A stretch of DNA of 53,383 nucleotides from Elusimicrobiota bacterium (lineage in GTDB: Bacteria > Elusimicrobiota > Elusimicrobia > Elusimicrobiales > UBA9959). The notes beneath the pieces are model-generated. The model saw nothing but the letters and a program-made list of their open reading frames with translations, did no database searches and was not told the origin of the DNA. Positions 26,153 to 33,948 of the stretch are shown here, piece after piece. Location: NCBI GenBank assembly GCA_003482905.1, contig DMXM01000012.1:35129-88511 (forward strand). Reading direction: 5' to 3'. Every line of letters starts with the position of its first letter. The stretch's first letter is position 1. The position numbers and the translations under genes were made by a program.

Positions 26153-27738
26153 TGTTCAGAATGCCGGCGAAGCCCGTCTTTTTTGCCCTGCTGGTCATGC
26201 TGCCGGCTTCTTCCGCTTTCGCCGTCAAAGTCGAGCGCCTGGCCCGCGTCTCTCCCTCCTCCGGTAAGACATCCAGCCTGGAAGTGGCCGCCGGCTCGGC
26301 GCTGGTCAGGTTCAAAGCCGGGGTTTCTACTTCGGCGGCGCTGGGAAGTCTTGGGCCCGCGGGCTTTAAAGTCGCTTCCACTATGGAGCGCTTCAACTGG
26401 TCCGTAGTCCGATTCCCGGACGGAATGGGCGTCGCCTCCGCTTTATCTCTGCTTTCGGCCCTGCCCTCGGTGGAATGGGCCGAGCCCAACCGGGTATTCC
26501 GCGCTAAACGCGCGCCGTCCGATCCTTATATCGGCAGTCAATATGCTCTTAGTCTGGTGCAGGCCTTCGGGGCCTGGGAGTATGAGACCGGCGTCTCCAG
26601 CCGCGTAACCGTGGCCCTGATCGATACGGGCATAGACGGAACGCATCCTGAAATTTCGTCCAAAACCGTTGGCACAAGCCGGTACTTCAACCCCAATAGC
26701 GGACTCATTTCGGACAACCAGCCGCCCACGGCCGCGTGTAATCACGCCACCCGCGTGGCAGGCGTGGCCGCGGCGGCCTCCGACAACGGGGTCGGCGTGG
26801 CCGGTATGTCCTGGGGCGCAAAGCTGCTTTCGCTTAAAGTCTTTTCCGACTCGGATTGTCTGGATGACTGCTCCAATGAAGGGAGCGTCTGCGGAACGCT
26901 CGAGAGTACTATCACCGACGCCGTGGACGACGTGATCAATAAACATAATACCGCCGCTTACGGAAAGATCATCATCAATATGAGCATCGGGGATACGGCC
27001 TCCTGTTCTCCCGGTCTGCAGGCTTCCGTGACCGCTGCCACTGCTGCCGGGATACTCATGTTCGCCGCGGCCGGCAACGAGGGGCTGGGCTACATGGATT
27101 CCCCGGCCAATTGTGCGGGCGTCTACGCCGTAGGCGCCACCGACGCCAGGGACGCGCTGGCTTCTTTTTCCAATTCGGACCCCGACATGGCCGTCAAAGG
27201 GCTCACGGCGCCCGGCGTCGGGCTGTATACCACCGATATCGGTTCCTCCTACGCCTCGGCCACCGGCACCTCGTTCTCGTCGCCGCTGACGGCCGGCCTT
27301 GCGGCGCTTATCTGGTCGGCCAAGCCGGACTATACGCGTACCGACGTTTTTAACCGTATAAAGGACTCCGCGGACGATCTCGGCGCGCCGGGGCCCGACG
27401 GCGATTTCGGCTGGGGCCGTATCAACGCCATGAAAGCCCTGCGTCTAGCCATGACCGGCACCACGCAGTTCGCCGGCACAAAAAAAGCCGTGGCCTACCC
27501 CAACCCTTTCCGCCCTAAAACCCAGCGCCTTGTGACCTTTACCGTGCCCGAGGACATCCTTGCCGGCGGCGTGCAGGTGAAGGTCTACACCGCCGAGGGC
27601 GAGCTGGTCAAGAAGCTCGACGGCCTGGCCTGGGACGGCAAGAACGAGGCGGGGGCCGCCGTGGCCAGCGGGGTCTATATTTTCAGGGTCAAGACCGACA
27701 AGGACGCCGCGGTGGGAAAGTTCGCGCTGATAAAGTGA
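26152..27738 (+). CDS. Exported subtilisin-family (S8) serine protease
   Basis: A 528-residue secreted protease. It has a signal peptide (about 1-25), a propeptide-like region (about 45-105, VRFKAGVST...), and then the S8 domain. Catalytic Asp is in VALIDTGIDGTHPE, His in CNHATRVAGVAAA (HATRVAG replaces the usual HGTHVAG but keeps the catalytic first His), the oxyanion Asn in FAAAGNEG, and Ser in GTSFSSPLTAGLAALIW. The last 80 residues (YPNPFRPKTQ..., VYTAEGELV, WDGKNEAG, GVYIFRV) form a FlgD-like Ig domain often used for surface attachment. Its start overlaps the preceding stop as TAATG. Confidence 0.93.
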   Translation: MFRMPAKPVFFALLVMLPASSAFAVKVERLARVSPSSGKTSSLEVAAGSALVRFKAGVSTSAALGSLGPAGFKVASTMERFNWSVVRFPDGMGVASALSLLSALPSVEWAEPNRVFRAKRAPSDPYIGSQYALSLVQAFGAWEYETGVSSRVTVALIDTGIDGTHPEISSKTVGTSRYFNPNSGLISDNQPPTAACNHATRVAGVAAAASDNGVGVAGMSWGAKLLSLKVFSDSDCLDDCSNEGSVCGTLESTITDAVDDVINKHNTAAYGKIIINMSIGDTASCSPGLQASVTAATAAGILMFAAAGNEGLGYMDSPANCAGVYAVGATDARDALASFSNSDPDMAVKGLTAPGVGLYTTDIGSSYASATGTSFSSPLTAGLAALIWSAKPDYTRTDVFNRIKDSADDLGAPGPDGDFGWGRINAMKALRLAMTGTTQFAGTKKAVAYPNPFRPKTQRLVTFTVPEDILAGGVQVKVYTAEGELVKKLDGLAWDGKNEAGAAVASGVYIFRVKTDKDAAVGKFALIK

Positions 27739-27748
27739 GCGGGGTATC

Positions 27749-28105
27749 ATGATGATTGTTTTCAACAGAACCAAAAACCTGCAGGTGTCCGGGGCCGCCG
27801 TTCGCGCCGACACTTTTATCACCCGGCTTTTCGGTCTTATTCCCCGCCGTTCCCTTGGGGAGGAGGAAGGCCTCTGGCTGGAGCCCTGCGCCATGATCCA
27901 CATGTGTTTCATGCGTTTCCCTATCGACGCCGTTTTTCTGGACCGGGGCGGCAAGGCGCTGCGCGTGGTAGCGAACCTGAAGCCCTGGCGGGTTTCCCCG
28001 TGGATTTACGGGGCCCGCGGAGTGCTGGAGCTGCCCGCCGGGCGCTGCGCGGGACGCGTTCAAGAAGGGGATGTTCTGGAATTTAGGCCGGCAACCGGCT
28101 TGTAA
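27749..28105 (+). CDS. DUF192 family protein
   Basis: A 118-residue protein of the DUF192 family. The family marks are the N-terminal RTKNLQVSGAAVRAD, GLWLEPCAMIHMCFMRFPID and the ending RVQEGDVLEF. The fold is a small beta structure of unknown function. Many members carry a signal peptide; this one has none, so it is probably cytoplasmic. It sits 10 bases after the subtilase and 37 bases before pilB, where a promoter lies. Confidence 0.9.
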   Translation: MMIVFNRTKNLQVSGAAVRADTFITRLFGLIPRRSLGEEEGLWLEPCAMIHMCFMRFPIDAVFLDRGGKALRVVANLKPWRVSPWIYGARGVLELPAGRCAGRVQEGDVLEFRPATGL

Positions 28106-28129
28106 CCTGTAGCGGATTATAATTATAAT
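28100..28129 (+). promoter_or_regulatory. Promoter of pilB
   Basis: TTGTAA (28100-28105) and TATAAT (28124-28129) are 18 bases apart, with a second TATAAT directly upstream at 28118-28123. Transcription would begin about seven bases before the pilB ATG at 28143. Confidence 0.55.
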
Positions 28130-28142
28130 AATCTATTGAACT

Positions 28143-29951
28143 ATGACCGTGGCAAAAGGACTTCAACGCAAGCGGAACATGAGGGAGATCCTCATTGAGG
28201 ATAAGCTCATTTCCGAGGAACAGTATAAGGCCGTTGAGGAAACCGCGAAGTCCGAGTCCAAACCCGTCCAGCAGGTAATAATAGACCAGAAGCTGGTCCC
28301 CGAATTAAAACTGTTAAAGATCCTGGCCGACGAGTGGGGGTTCAAGGCCGTCGACCTTTCCAAAATTGAGGCCTCCGCCGAGGTGGTGCAGTTGCTGCCC
28401 GAGGCGGTCGCGCGCAAGCAGCTCTGCGTGCCTTTCGCCCGCCAGGACAACGTGCTTTTTCTGGCGATGGCCGACCCCCGCGATTTCCTGATCGTAGAGG
28501 ACATCGGCCTGCGCACCGGCCTCGACGTCAAACCCTACCTTTCTCTTTCTACCTGGGTCCTCAAGATCCTGGACACCGTTTACGGCAAGCAGGACAGCGC
28601 CCAGGTGGCCCAGCTGATGGAATCCGTGCAGCAGTCGCAGGCCGCGGTCAAGCCTGGTGAGGAGGAAAGTTTCTCCCTGGCCGCCGAAGCCGAAAAAAAA
28701 GATATCAGCGACATAGACGCCACCGCGCCCGAAGTCGAAAAACTGGTCAACGCCATCATCCTGGGCGCGCTCAGCATTAAAGCTTCCGACATCCACATCG
28801 AACCGTTCGAAGACCCTAACGGAAAAAATTCAAAAGTGATGGTCCGCTACCGCGTGGACGGCATGCTGCGCGCCGCCTCGTTCAGCATCCCCTGGAATTT
28901 CCGCCAGGCCATCAACGCCAAGATCAAGATCATGTCGAACTCCATGAACATCACGGAGCGCCGCATCCCGCAGAGCGGCCGCATCCAGATCATAGCCAAG
29001 GGCAATCCCATAGAGTTCCGCGTGGAAATGGTCCCCACCGTGTTCGGCGAGTCCTGCGTAATGCGTATCCTCGACCGCGCCTCCGTGCGCGTGGATATAA
29101 AGATCATGGGCTTCCTGCCGGACACCGAGAAGAAGCTCCTGGACCAGTTCGCGGGCATAGGCGGCAAGAAGAACTTCGGCCTGGTGCTGGTCTGCGGTCC
29201 CACGGGTTCGGGTAAATCCACCACTCTTTACGCCTGTCTCAACTACGTCAACCGCCCCGACATCAAAATTATTACCGCCGAGAACCCGGTGGAGTACAAT
29301 ATCGACGGGATAGTGCAGGTGCCAGTCAACCCGGACGTGGAACTGGGCAAGGGCAAGCGGTTCGACTTCGCCTCCGCGCTGCGCTCTTTCATGCGTCTCG
29401 ACCCGGACGTCATCATGGTCGGCGAGATCCGCGACGAGGAGACGGCCCATATCGCGCTGGAAGCCGCCATGACCGGCCACCTGGTCTTCTCCACCATCCA
29501 TACCAACGATTCCCCGTCCGCCCTGGAGCGCCTCACCCAGATGGGCCTGCCGCGCTTTGTGGTGGCCAACACCATGAAGGCCGTGCTGGCCCAGCGCCTG
29601 GCCAGGCGCCTCTGCAAGGAATGCAAGACCGAGGCCGACCCCACGCCGGAGGAGATCGCGGTTTTCGAGGCCAACGGCGTAAAGGTCCCGGCCGGCGCCA
29701 AGGTGTTCAGGGCCAAAGGCTGCGACGTGTGCAAAGGCAGCGGCTTCAAGGGCCGCGTAGGCATGCACGAACTGCTCGTTCTCAGCGAAGAGATCCGCCT
29801 GCAGATCCTGAAAGACCCCTCCGCCATTCCCGTTAAAGAGATAGCCATGAAGAACGGCATGCGCACCATAGCCATGGACGGCCTGGAAAAAGTGCTGCTC
29901 GGCCTGACCACGGTGAAGGAAGTGCTGGGCGGCGCGGCCGAAAAAGACTAA
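28143..29951 (+). CDS. pilB: Type IV pilus assembly ATPase PilB / GspE family
   Basis: A 602-residue hexameric ATPase that powers pilus extension. The N-terminal MshEN-type domain (about 10-150) is typical of PilB. The motor domain has Walker A CGPTGSGKSTTLYA near residue 355, the Asp box, Walker B MVGEIRDEETAHIALEA and the His box GHLVFSTIHTNDSPSAL. A zinc site is given by LCKECK and CDVCKGSGFKGR. No ribosome site is visible; a start at the internal ATG 28179 is possible. The pilin and prepilin peptidase genes lie 1.5-3 kb downstream, so a pilus system is clustered here, but pilC and pilT are not in the window. Confidence 0.95.
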   Translation: MTVAKGLQRKRNMREILIEDKLISEEQYKAVEETAKSESKPVQQVIIDQKLVPELKLLKILADEWGFKAVDLSKIEASAEVVQLLPEAVARKQLCVPFARQDNVLFLAMADPRDFLIVEDIGLRTGLDVKPYLSLSTWVLKILDTVYGKQDSAQVAQLMESVQQSQAAVKPGEEESFSLAAEAEKKDISDIDATAPEVEKLVNAIILGALSIKASDIHIEPFEDPNGKNSKVMVRYRVDGMLRAASFSIPWNFRQAINAKIKIMSNSMNITERRIPQSGRIQIIAKGNPIEFRVEMVPTVFGESCVMRILDRASVRVDIKIMGFLPDTEKKLLDQFAGIGGKKNFGLVLVCGPTGSGKSTTLYACLNYVNRPDIKIITAENPVEYNIDGIVQVPVNPDVELGKGKRFDFASALRSFMRLDPDVIMVGEIRDEETAHIALEAAMTGHLVFSTIHTNDSPSALERLTQMGLPRFVVANTMKAVLAQRLARRLCKECKTEADPTPEEIAVFEANGVKVPAGAKVFRAKGCDVCKGSGFKGRVGMHELLVLSEEIRLQILKDPSAIPVKEIAMKNGMRTIAMDGLEKVLLGLTTVKEVLGGAAEKD

Positions 29952-29959
29952 TATCATTT

Positions 29960-30688
29960 ATGAAGAAAATCACGCCTGTGTTCCTCACCCTTTTCTCCCT
30001 GGCGCTCCTGCTCGGCCCTGCCGCCGCTCCGGCGGCCGAATACGACGGCTTCCAGGCCATCACCGCCGCCTCGCTCAGGCCCTTCGCCCGTGATATAGGC
30101 GGCTTGCTGGGGTCGGGTTCCAACCAGACCGCCCGCCCGCTGGGTTTTTCCGGGTTCGATATCGGCGCGCGCGCCGTGGCGCAGTTCAACCCTTCTCACG
30201 GCAACACCGCGCTTAAAAAGAACAACACTTTCGGGCTGGGTTTTGTGCAGGCCGAAATGGGCATGCCCTACCGCCTGGACGGTTTTGTGCGCGGCGGGGC
30301 CTACGAGGGGATGGCGGTGGCGGGCGGCGGCCTGCGTTACGGCCTCTGGAACGTCTCCGACGAGAAATACCGGATCAACGCCATGCTGGTGGCCATGGGG
30401 AATATGGCCGCCCACAGGTATTTTTACGCCGTGCACTTTAACACCAGCCTGGTCTGTTCGTTGAACGTGCCGGTGGTCTCCCCCTACCTTGGCGCGGGGT
30501 TCGACTTTACCAGGCTTGAGGCGCAGACCGTAAGCGATCCCGCTCTTTCCGGCAAAAGGGTTTCCGTTTCCGAGCCGCGCTTCACGGCCGGGCTGAGGGT
30601 AAAAATGAATCTGGGCTATATCGCGGGCGGGATAACTTATACGCACGACAGGCCGCTCGTCAACGCCAGCGCGGGGTTCAGGTTCTAA
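29960..30688 (+). CDS. Putative outer-membrane beta-barrel protein
   Basis: A 242-residue protein with a signal peptide (about 1-26, ending AAPAAE) and beta strands alternating glycine and aromatic residues. It ends in the strand VNASAGFRF, whose terminal phenylalanine is a typical outer-membrane insertion signal. No specific family is recognised. It follows pilB by 8 bases, so it is probably co-transcribed, and a role in pilus passage or surface function is only inference from position. Confidence 0.7.
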   Translation: MKKITPVFLTLFSLALLLGPAAAPAAEYDGFQAITAASLRPFARDIGGLLGSGSNQTARPLGFSGFDIGARAVAQFNPSHGNTALKKNNTFGLGFVQAEMGMPYRLDGFVRGGAYEGMAVAGGGLRYGLWNVSDEKYRINAMLVAMGNMAAHRYFYAVHFNTSLVCSLNVPVVSPYLGAGFDFTRLEAQTVSDPALSGKRVSVSEPRFTAGLRVKMNLGYIAGGITYTHDRPLVNASAGFRF

Positions 30689-30710
30689 CCGCCGGCGGGA
30701 AAATTCCTTT

Positions 30711-31190
30711 TTATCCTTTGAATTTCTCCTTGAACTCCCGGCGCAGTTCGCGGTCGATATCGCGCTTCTTGATAGATTCGTGTTTGTCCGCGGTCTTCTT
30801 TCCCTTGGCCAGGCCCAGCCGTACCTTGGCCCAGCCGTTCCTGAAATACACTTCCAGCGCCACCAGGGTGGTGCCCCGCGTGGCCAGGGAGCCGCTCAGG
30901 CGCTTTATTTCCTGCCTGCGCATCAGCAGCTTGCGGGTGCGCAGCGGGTCCAGTTCGGTAAGGGTGTTGAACGCGTAGGGGGCGATATGTAGGCCGTAAA
31001 GGTAGAGGCCGTCTTTTTCGGCCCTGGCAAAAGCGGAGGTCAGCGTGGCCTGTTTCAGGCGCAGCGACTTCACCTCCGGCCCTTCCAGCGCCAGGCCGGC
31101 CTCGTAAACCTCGAGAATGGCGTAATCGTGTTTGGCCTTGCGGTTCGTCGCCACCGGCTCAATTTTCTCCTTCTTTTCTTCTTTCGCCAT
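30711..31190 (-). CDS. smpB: SsrA-binding protein
   Basis: A 159-residue protein that binds tmRNA and delivers it to stalled ribosomes for trans-translation. Family marks: ATNRKAKHDYAILEVYEAGLALEGPEVKSLR, the YLYGLHIAPY segment, KLLMRRQEIKRL, and the basic tail after AKGKKTADKHESIKKRD. An N-terminal lysine/glutamate extension is present. The tmRNA gene itself is not visible nearby. A TATAAT lies upstream on the minus strand at 31217-31222. Confidence 0.97.
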   Translation of the reverse strand: MAKEEKKEKIEPVATNRKAKHDYAILEVYEAGLALEGPEVKSLRLKQATLTSAFARAEKDGLYLYGLHIAPYAFNTLTELDPLRTRKLLMRRQEIKRLSGSLATRGTTLVALEVYFRNGWAKVRLGLAKGKKTADKHESIKKRDIDRELRREFKEKFKG

Positions 31191-31254
31191 TGTGTCATCT
31201 TATCAAATATCCTAGAATTATAAAATCGTCGTATAAGCAGACGCGGTATCGGAA

Positions 31255-31328
31255 CGGTTGAAGGCGCACCGGACCTCAGGGCGAGGAACGGGAAGATTTG
31301 GAAGGGTGGCCGAGCGGTTGAAGGCGCA
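31255..31328 (+). repeat. 14-base duplication upstream of and inside tRNA-Ser
   Basis: CGGTTGAAGGCGCA occurs at 31255-31268 and again at 31315-31328, exactly 60 bases apart. The second copy is part of the D-arm region of tRNA-Ser. The first may be a fragment of a second, lost tRNA-Ser copy. There is no tRNA structure around it. Confidence 0.6.
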
Positions 31329-31386
31329 GACCTGGAAAGTCTGTATACTCGAAAGGGTATCAAGGGTTCGAATCCCTTCCCTTCCG
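31300..31386 (+). tRNA. tRNA-Ser (GGA)
   Basis: A class II tRNA. Acceptor arms GGAAGGG (31300-31306) and CCCTTCC (31379-31385) pair fully, with G as discriminator, and a long variable arm is present (TATACTCGAAAGGGTATC). The anticodon stem is CAGAC/GTCTG with loop CTGGAAA, giving anticodon GGA (serine, UCC/UCU). The T-loop is TTCGAAT. CCA is not encoded. A terminator follows at 31405. Confidence 0.96.
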
Positions 31387-31404
31387 TAGACTTACGGAAT
31401 AAAG

Positions 31405-31426
31405 AATCCCCGCAGGGGGATTTTTT
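31405..31426 (+). terminator. Terminator after tRNA-Ser
   Basis: AATCCCC (31405-31411), a four-base loop and GGGGATT (31416-31422) form a 7-bp stem running into six T. It closes the tRNA-Ser transcript. The -35 box of the pilin promoter overlaps the end of the T-tract region. Confidence 0.85.
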
Positions 31427-31428
31427 AT

Positions 31429-31458
31429 TTGACAGGGAAACTCTTATTAATGTAGATT
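31429..31458 (+). promoter_or_regulatory. Probable pilin promoter
   Basis: A perfect -35 TTGACA (31429-31434) is followed after 18 bases by TAGATT. This would give a leader of about 60 bases ending in a strong ribosome site (AAGGAGG at 31508-31514). No sigma-54 type motif was seen. Confidence 0.45.
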
Positions 31459-31524
31459 TGTAGAAACCCCCGAGGCATTATTCATATATCATCCATGGGG
31501 GGAAATTAAGGAGGAAGTATATTA

Positions 31525-32016
31525 ATGAAAAACAATAAGAAGGGCTTCACCCTGATCGAGCTCATGATCGTGGTCGCTATCATCGGTATTCTGGCTGCCA
31601 TAGCCATCCCGAAGTTCGCCGACCTCATCAACAAATCCAAGGAAGGCGCGACGAAAGGCGCTCTCTCCTCGGTGCGCAGCGCTCTGCAAGTGTATTACGG
31701 CGACAACGAAGGCTGGTTCCCCACGGACAGCCTGGCGATCCTGACCGCCAACGCCAAGTACATCAACGAGATCCCGGTAGCCAAGCTGCCTACCACCGGG
31801 CACGCCGACCTAAAGACCGTGTACGTCAACGACTCCAGCACCACATACGGAGACGGCGATAACGCTGAAACCGCCATCGGCACCGGCGGCGGCGGCTGGG
31901 CTTACTTCAACAGCCCCACGTATTCCTCCGTCTGGGGAAACTTCGTGGCCAACTGTATCCACGAGGACATAAAGGGGCAGGGCATTCCCGCCAGCACCCC
32001 CTGGTCTACTTTCTAA
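31525..32016 (+). CDS. Type IV pilin
   Basis: A 163-residue prepilin. The class III leader is short (MKNNKKG), followed by FTLIELMIVVAIIGILAAIA with Glu5 of the mature protein, which are the cleavage and N-methylation site and the assembly helix. The remaining domain is small, glycine-rich and ends near STF; it has a single cysteine, unlike many major pilins with a C-terminal disulfide. The strong ribosome site, own promoter and terminator suit a highly expressed major pilin. The prepilin peptidase gene follows directly and pilB lies upstream. It could also be a pseudopilin of a type II secretion system. Confidence 0.95.
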   Translation: MKNNKKGFTLIELMIVVAIIGILAAIAIPKFADLINKSKEGATKGALSSVRSALQVYYGDNEGWFPTDSLAILTANAKYINEIPVAKLPTTGHADLKTVYVNDSSTTYGDGDNAETAIGTGGGGWAYFNSPTYSSVWGNFVANCIHEDIKGQGIPASTPWSTF

Positions 32017-32039
32017 TCGAAAGCACGGCCTGATAAAAG

Positions 32040-32067
32040 CCCCGCGTCGCAAGGCGCGGGGTTTTTT
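32040..32067 (+). terminator. Terminator of the pilin gene
   Basis: CCCCGCG (32040-32046) and CGCGGGG (32055-32061) form a 7-bp GC stem with an eight-base loop and are followed by six T. It isolates the pilin transcript from the peptidase gene. Confidence 0.9.
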
Positions 32068-32083
32068 ATTGGGAGCCCTAAAG

Positions 32084-32092
32084 TGATAGAAT
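32084..32092 (+). promoter_or_regulatory. Extended -10 promoter at the prepilin peptidase start
   Basis: TGATAGAAT, an extended -10, lies six bases before the ATG at 32099. Transcription would start at or next to the start codon, predicting a leaderless mRNA. Confidence 0.5.
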
Positions 32093-32098
32093 GTTCTC

Positions 32099-32884
32099 AT
32101 GCTGATAGCTTTTGCCGCTTTTGTATTCGGGCTGCTGCTGGGCAGTTTCCTCAATGTCTGTATCGCCAGGCTCCCGAAGGATGAATCCATAATCTGGCCC
32201 GCCTCCCGCTGCCCTAAATGCCTGGCGCCTATAAAATTCTATGACAATGTCCCGGTGGTAAGTTTTCTGCTGCTCCGCGGCCGCTGCCGGGTTTGCCGCG
32301 CCGATATCTCTTTTAAATACCCAGCGGTGGAGCTGGTGACCGGTCTTGTCACCGCTCTTTTCGCCGTTAAATGGCTTGCGGCCCCGGCCTGGCTGGCGGT
32401 GGCGCTGCCGGCCGCGTATATACTGATAGTGGTAAGCGTGGTGGATTTTGAGACCATGCTCATCTCGGACGCTTTTTCACTGGCGCTTTTCGCGCTGGGC
32501 CTGGCAGGCAGTTGCATTAATCCTTATTTCTCCGGCGGCTGGGCCGAGCGCCTTGGAAGTTCCGTGGCCGGGGCCGCGGCGGGCGCCGGGTTTATCTGGG
32601 GGCTGGCACTGATGGGGAAACTGATATATAAGAAGGATGCGGTGGGGGAGGGGGATATATTCCTGATGGGGGGGATCGGGGCGCTTTGTGGGTGGCAGGG
32701 CGTGGTGTCCTGCGTGGTGATGGCGTCGTTCTTTGGTTCGCTTTACGGGGTGACCCTCCTTATACTTAAGAGGGCGGACAGGATGTCGCATATGCCGTTC
32801 GGGCCGTTTTTGGCGCTGGGGGCTATGATTAACCTGTATGCGCTGGTGAAGCCGGAGTATTTTTTTATTGCGCTGCCTTTCTAA
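32099..32884 (+). CDS. pilD: Prepilin peptidase / N-methyltransferase (A24 family)
   Basis: A 261-residue polytopic membrane aspartic protease that cleaves and N-methylates prepilins. The N-terminal GLLLGSFLNVCIARLP motif and the two cysteine pairs CPKC and CRVC (zinc site of the cytoplasmic loop) are present. Catalytic aspartates are in VVSVVDFETMLISD and GEGDIFLMGGIGA. About eight membrane segments are visible. It follows the pilin gene after its terminator, so it has its own promoter. Confidence 0.95.
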   Translation: MLIAFAAFVFGLLLGSFLNVCIARLPKDESIIWPASRCPKCLAPIKFYDNVPVVSFLLLRGRCRVCRADISFKYPAVELVTGLVTALFAVKWLAAPAWLAVALPAAYILIVVSVVDFETMLISDAFSLALFALGLAGSCINPYFSGGWAERLGSSVAGAAAGAGFIWGLALMGKLIYKKDAVGEGDIFLMGGIGALCGWQGVVSCVVMASFFGSLYGVTLLILKRADRMSHMPFGPFLALGAMINLYALVKPEYFFIALPF

Positions 32885-32906
32885 AAAGAGAAGAGAGAGA
32901 GGACTA

Positions 32907-32937
32907 GGCTGTTCGTGTAAACACGAACGGCCTTTTT
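32907..32937 (+). terminator. Terminator of the prepilin peptidase gene
   Basis: GGCTGTTCGTG (32907-32917) and CACGAACGGCC (32922-32932) form an 11-bp stem with loop TAAA, followed by five T. Its stem nearly matches the terminator at 33244-33274 on the other side of the palindrome block. Confidence 0.9.
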
Positions 32938-32949
32938 CCTTATAATTAG

Positions 32950-33240
32950 GCGCGGGAAGGTTGGCCACAACTTGAACGCGGAATTGTGTCCGTAGCAATA
33001 GCGGGAAGCGAAGTCCACCCCATGGCCGGCCGTCGCCGGCCATGGGTCGCGGCCCCGCCTCCGCTCTGCGGCCTGCTGCCACGCATAGCCAGCATAGCTG
33101 TCTTGCGCGGCCCCACCTCGGCGATTCCGCTTACGTAAGGAATCGCCTGCGGTCTTGCGGACCAGCACCGCTGGTCCTCACCTCGAAGCTCCGGCTTTCA
33201 ACTCCCTACACGAGCCATTATTATGGCTCGTTTCCCGCGC
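32950..33240. repeat. Palindrome-rich non-coding block
   Basis: This 290-base stretch has no credible gene. Its ends form a 9-bp inverted repeat (GCGCGGGAA at 32950-32958, TTCCCGCGC at 33232-33240). Inside are a 12-bp perfect hairpin (33019-33046, arm CCCATGGCCGGC), a 9-bp hairpin (33120-33147, arm GGCGATTCC), an 8-bp hairpin (33159-33177, arm GGACCAGC) and a 9-bp hairpin (33210-33231, arm ACGAGCCAT). The right end holds TTCAACTCCCT and TTCCCGCGCA, which together equal the 3' end of tRNA-Leu, but split by the last hairpin. It may be a small mobile repeat or a structured RNA. Confidence 0.7.
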
Positions 33241-33243
33241 AAT

Positions 33244-33274
33244 AAAAAAAGCTGTTCGTATAAATACGAACAGC
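33244..33274 (-). terminator. Terminator of the tRNA-Tyr/tRNA-Leu transcript
   Basis: GCTGTTCGTA (33251-33260) and TACGAACAGC (33265-33274) form a 10-bp stem with loop TAAA. On the minus strand the stem is followed by seven T (33244-33250), so it ends the leftward tRNA transcript. Confidence 0.88.
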
Positions 33275-33283
33275 TTAAATTAA

Positions 33284-33367
33284 TGCGCGGGAAGGGAGTT
33301 GAACCCATAAGACCTTTCGGTCACACGGTCCTGAGCCGTGCGCGTCTGCCAGTTCCGCCACCCGCGC
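33284..33367 (-). tRNA. tRNA-Leu (CAG)
   Basis: On the minus strand, acceptor GCGCGGG pairs with CCCGCGC, with A as discriminator. The anticodon stem is CACGG/CCGTG with loop CTCAGGA, giving anticodon CAG (leucine, CUG). A long variable arm (TGACCGAAAGGTCTTA) and T-loop TTCAACT fit a class II tRNA. CCA is not encoded. It lies downstream of tRNA-Tyr in the same transcript. Confidence 0.95.
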
Positions 33368-33435
33368 ATAAAAACAGTTGGGAATAAAGTATGGTCGGGA
33401 AGATCAGGCCGCAATTCCCATCATACAAAGTAGTA

Positions 33436-33519
33436 TGGTTGGGGAAGGATTCGAACCTTCGTAGGGCGTAGCCCGACGGTTTTACAGACCGTTACTTTTG
33501 ACCGCTCAGTCACCCAACC
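33436..33519 (-). tRNA. tRNA-Tyr (GTA)
   Basis: On the minus strand, GGTTGGG pairs with CCCAACC, with A as discriminator. The anticodon stem ACGGT/ACCGT encloses loop CTGTAAA, giving anticodon GTA (tyrosine). The variable arm CGGGCTACGCCCTACG is long, as usual for bacterial tRNA-Tyr. CCA is not encoded. It is the first gene of the pair, ahead of tRNA-Leu. Confidence 0.95.
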
Positions 33520-33551
33520 ACGATTTAAAGAACATAAACCGCCGAGAGTAA

Positions 33552-33560
33552 ATTATAGCA
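33552..33560 (-). promoter_or_regulatory. Extended -10 promoter of the tRNA pair
   Basis: On the minus strand the sequence reads TGCTATAAT, a perfect extended -10, 32 bases before tRNA-Tyr. It is preceded by a run of T. Confidence 0.65.
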
Positions 33561-33632
33561 AAAAAACCCGCGCCAGCATAAACTCCGCCGCTGAGATCGC
33601 CTGTGGCGGGGCCTGCCATGTTCCTAAAATAG

Positions 33633-33638
33633 TATAAT
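33633..33638 (+). promoter_or_regulatory. -10 element of the hyp operon
   Basis: TATAAT lies 49 bases before hypC. A near-palindrome GGTAATATTAAC (33646-33657) follows within the leader and could be a site for a regulator such as the LysR protein encoded in the operon. The -35 is not clear. Confidence 0.4.
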
Positions 33639-33687
33639 TTATTAAGGTAATATTAACAAAACTAATGCCACGCCTGATGGAGCTTCT

Positions 33688-33948
33688 ATGTGCCTAGCGG
33701 TCCCCGGAAAAATAATCTCGCTCAAAAACGGCGACGCCGAAGTGGACTTTAACGGCGTAAAACGCGCCGTTTCCCTTGACCTGGTGCCGGACGCCAGAAA
33801 GAACGATTATGTGCTGGTGCACGCCGGTTTCGCCATCCAGGTGCTGGAGCCCAAGGAAGCCGAGGAAACCCTTAAGCTGTTCGAGGAGATATACGGCAAG
33901 GACCACGGCGACGCTTTATCCGGTCCCCTGTCCCACATCAAACCATGA
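33688..33948 (+). CDS. hypC: Hydrogenase maturation chaperone HypC
   Basis: An 86-residue protein that, with HypD, carries the iron centre while it receives CN and CO ligands for the [NiFe] site. It begins MCLAVPGKI, with the essential Cys2 exposed after methionine removal. The length fits the HypC/HupF family. The stop overlaps the hypD start as ATGA, so the pair is co-translated. It opens the hyp operon. Confidence 0.96.
   Translation: MCLAVPGKIISLKNGDAEVDFNGVKRAVSLDLVPDARKNDYVLVHAGFAIQVLEPKEAEETLKLFEEIYGKDHGDALSGPLSHIKP

Noticed and set aside
33197..33241. A second tRNA-Leu gene on the plus strand
   Set aside because: Only the T-loop and acceptor 3' sequences match, and they are split by a hairpin. 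No anticodon arm or D-arm is present.
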